Of a DNA stretch of 64,000 nt, positions 62,587 through 64,000 are shown piece after piece (within the stretch, counting starts at the first letter, position 1; the number at the start of each line of letters is the position of its first letter). Location: positions 34,305 through 98,304 of the forward strand of contig JAREWP010000078.1 of NCBI GenBank assembly GCA_029001845.1. The letters run 5' to 3'. The position numbers and the translations under genes are program-made. The DNA comes from Candidatus Magnetocorallium paracelense. Its GTDB lineage: Bacteria; Nitrospirota; Thermodesulfovibrionia; Thermodesulfovibrionales; Magnetobacteriaceae. Below the pieces are notes generated by a model. That model was not told where the DNA came from. It made no database searches and was given only the letters and a program-made list of their open reading frames with translations.

Positions 62587-63680
62587 GATATCTTTTCTGT
62601 AAAGCGATCTGCTATCTTTTCCCATGTAAAGTGCATATGATAATAATCGCGATTGCTTTTTCCCTTTTTTTCTCTTAAATTACGGTCATGAATGATTTCT
62701 ATAACGAGCTTGGAGAATTTTTTCAATCCAGGTAAGGGCGCCAGAAAAACTCCGGGGACATCATCCCAGAATCGGTCAGTCATCGCTCCTTTGGTTCCGA
62801 TAACCGGTAATGCATGCTGCAATCCGGCCATAAGCGTTCCCCTTTTCGCCGATAATCCGCAATAGTGAGGATATAGGAGAATGTCGGTTATTTGTAACCA
62901 TGCTGAAAGTTCGGAGGCGCTTATAAAGCCCGGTGAAATCACCGGGAAGTGAAAGGTAAACCACTTACCGGATACTCCGCCAAGAAGAAGCCATGTAATA
63001 GGAATGCGGTGTTTATGCAGAAATTTGTCTAAACGATTTACATAGAAACCAAACCAACGTAAAGCGTTACCACCGCCGAATAATGTCAGTACGGTATTGT
63101 CGGGCGGAATAGCATGCTCACGGCGCATTTCCAATTTAGCGACGGTATTGACCTGAAAGTTTGAACCGATTGGTAAATAATCGATATCGATATCGTTCTC
63201 CCACGTTTTTATCTCTTCTATAAGTGGTTGGGAAGCTGAAAAAACATAATCCGATGCGCATACCAACTGTTTTAAGAGCCGCTTTTGCACTGTTCCGCTG
63301 ATCCAGCACGGAGGATACCACCAGAGGCGAAAATAGGTCTCATGGAGAATCAATGAGGTTTTGCAGAGCTTATTGCATGATCGCCAGAAATCGACTATGG
63401 AAAACGGTTGCCTGCCACTGTTTGTAGAAAAGGCCAATGGCGTGTATTGTAGTACCAGATGATCGGGTTTCAGATGATTAAGTTGATGAATAAGTTTTTC
63501 AAGTGCTTTTGCGCACCAACTATCCTCAATAATTGTAATATTGTCTGAAGGTTTGCCCTGAGCTGCTATTATAACGACCTGATGTCCAAGGCTGCGCAGT
63601 GCATCGGCAAAGAAAACACTGTGATCTCCTATACCACAAATATGGGGTGGTAATCTCCTGGTAATAACTACGATTCGCAA
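62583..63680 (-). CDS. Glycosyltransferase, GT4-like
   Basis: About 365 residues if TTG 63680 is the start, which gives the usual GT-B N-terminus RIVVITRRLPPHICGIGDHS. The frame is open to ATG 63749, but that adds 23 residues with no family likeness and no ribosome-binding site. The C-terminal domain includes LLYPHYCGLSAKRGTLMAGL and LPVIGTKGA, the E-x7-E-like region with changes. It is coupled by a 4-base overlap to the polymerase gene. The IS4-type remnant just upstream may have cut it off from its original promoter. Confidence 0.8.
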   Translation of the reverse strand: MRIVVITRRLPPHICGIGDHSVFFADALRSLGHQVVIIAAQGKPSDNITIIEDSWCAKALEKLIHQLNHLKPDHLVLQYTPLAFSTNSGRQPFSIVDFWRSCNKLCKTSLILHETYFRLWWYPPCWISGTVQKRLLKQLVCASDYVFSASQPLIEEIKTWENDIDIDYLPIGSNFQVNTVAKLEMRREHAIPPDNTVLTLFGGGNALRWFGFYVNRLDKFLHKHRIPITWLLLGGVSGKWFTFHFPVISPGFISASELSAWLQITDILLYPHYCGLSAKRGTLMAGLQHALPVIGTKGAMTDRFWDDVPGVFLAPLPGLKKFSKLVIEIIHDRNLREKKGKSNRDYYHMHFTWEKIADRFTEKIS

Positions 63681-63751
63681 TATTTTCTCTATGGTTGTAT
63701 TACAACCTAACCAGGCGTAGCCGGAACCAAACATGGTTTGATGTAACACTT

Positions 63752-63772
63752 AGGAATTTCGAAGAAATTCCT
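63752..63772. repeat. Perfect 9-bp inverted repeat
   Basis: AGGAATTTC-GAA-GAAATTCCT between the transposase remnant and the glycosyltransferase start; may be part of the IS end or an operator-like palindrome. Confidence 0.4.
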
Positions 63773-63827
63773 TCAGGTCTCCTCTCCCCTTGAGGATGAG
63801 CTTTACCCACCCTTAACGCCGTGGGTG

Positions 63828-64000
63828 TCAAGGGTCTCCCTTGGGCGGAAGAAGGGCATGAGGATAAGACTTACGTATTTGAGGTAATGGTAAATGTTTA
63901 AAAATGGCATACATATCCACTGCGGTGTCCAGTCGCTGCAATCCTCGCCAGATACATTCCGTACCCGGCATGCCGTCTCTTTTACGCCCCAAATGTCCAC
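63828..64000 (-). mobile_element. IS4-type transposase, C-terminal end (runs off the window)
   Basis: The minus-strand frame starting at 63998 encodes about 56 residues, GHLGRKRDGMPGTECIWRGL followed by QRLDTAVDMYAIFKHL, and stops at TGA 63828. The GRKRDGxPGxxxxWRGLQRLxDxxxMY pattern is that of the C-terminus of IS4-family transposases. The rest of the gene lies beyond the window. A different minus-strand frame over the same bases, starting at the edge, is a shadow. Confidence 0.7.

Noticed and set aside
63803..64000. Minus-strand frame of 65 codons at the right edge
   Set aside because: The transposase signature is in a different frame (from 63998, stop 63828); this one is a shadow.

Overview
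The window is a chromosomal segment of about 40 % GC from a flagellated Gram-negative-like bacterium. Fused Ser/Thr-kinase/ATPase/histidine-kinase proteins, many soluble sensor kinases, a c-type heme sensor protein, an O-antigen-ligase-like polymerase and a SynChlorMet-type peptide cassette (a set I remember from Syntrophobacter, Chlorobium, Methanocella and the naphthalene degrader NaphS2) suggest an anaerobe of the Desulfobacterota or a neighbouring phylum. There is no rRNA or tRNA gene to fix this, so the assignment is an inference.

Layout. (1) 1-18.1 kb: signal transduction. Six histidine kinases occur here, including a 1739-residue kinase/AAA/GAF/HK fusion whose Ser/Thr-kinase domain has lost its catalytic Asp, a large hybrid kinase with two receivers and an HPt domain, and a receiver-kinase joined to it by an ATGA overlap. 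Two coiled-coil membrane-anchored proteins of one family and a DUF3365 heme protein lie among them. (2) 18.7-31.9 kb: housekeeping genes. These are a YhaO/YhaN-like nuclease-ATPase pair, a single flagellin, gatA-gatB (no gatC nearby) and a SWIM-SNF2 helicase. (3) 32.4-53.1 kb: an accessory island of peptide-modifying genes. On the plus strand are an ABC exporter, PqqD-like and HprK-like proteins, an Rpn nuclease, a sulfotransferase, a UPF0489/peptide-arginase-like protein and a B12-type radical SAM enzyme. On the minus strand are a methyltransferase, a Sec11-like S26 peptidase, and a long run from an Asp/Asn beta-hydroxylase through DUF6916, GNAT and tail-collar proteins to ScmD, ScmE, two ScmF-like radical SAM/SPASM enzymes and ScmC. 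Between ScmF and ScmC sits an unannotated 76-residue Gly/Ala/Cys-rich gene with a strong ribosome-binding site. It is the best candidate for the missing precursor of this cassette. (4) 53.7-63.7 kb: surface-polysaccharide-type genes (nucleotidyltransferase, two polymerase/ligase-like membrane proteins, two glycosyltransferases, one B12-type radical SAM protein). (5) The right edge holds the 3' end of an IS4-type transposase.

Repeats. The island is threaded by about 17 copies of a palindromic repeat (core TAGAACGCAGATT ... AATCTGCGTTCTA), nearly one per intergenic gap. Several copies supply the stop codon of the gene before them, or end in a T-tract directly ahead of a start codon that has no Shine-Dalgarno. 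Outside the island, two MITE-like families with terminal inverted repeats occupy the gaps, one of them abutting the flagellin ribosome-binding site.

Working model (inference): ScmE and the ScmF proteins modify the Cys-rich peptide, recruited by PqqD-like ScmD through the WxxPxLxxxG leader motif. The other island enzymes may add further changes (Arg to ornithine, Asn/Asp hydroxylation, sulfation, methylation), and the S26 peptidase and ABC exporter may mature and export the product.
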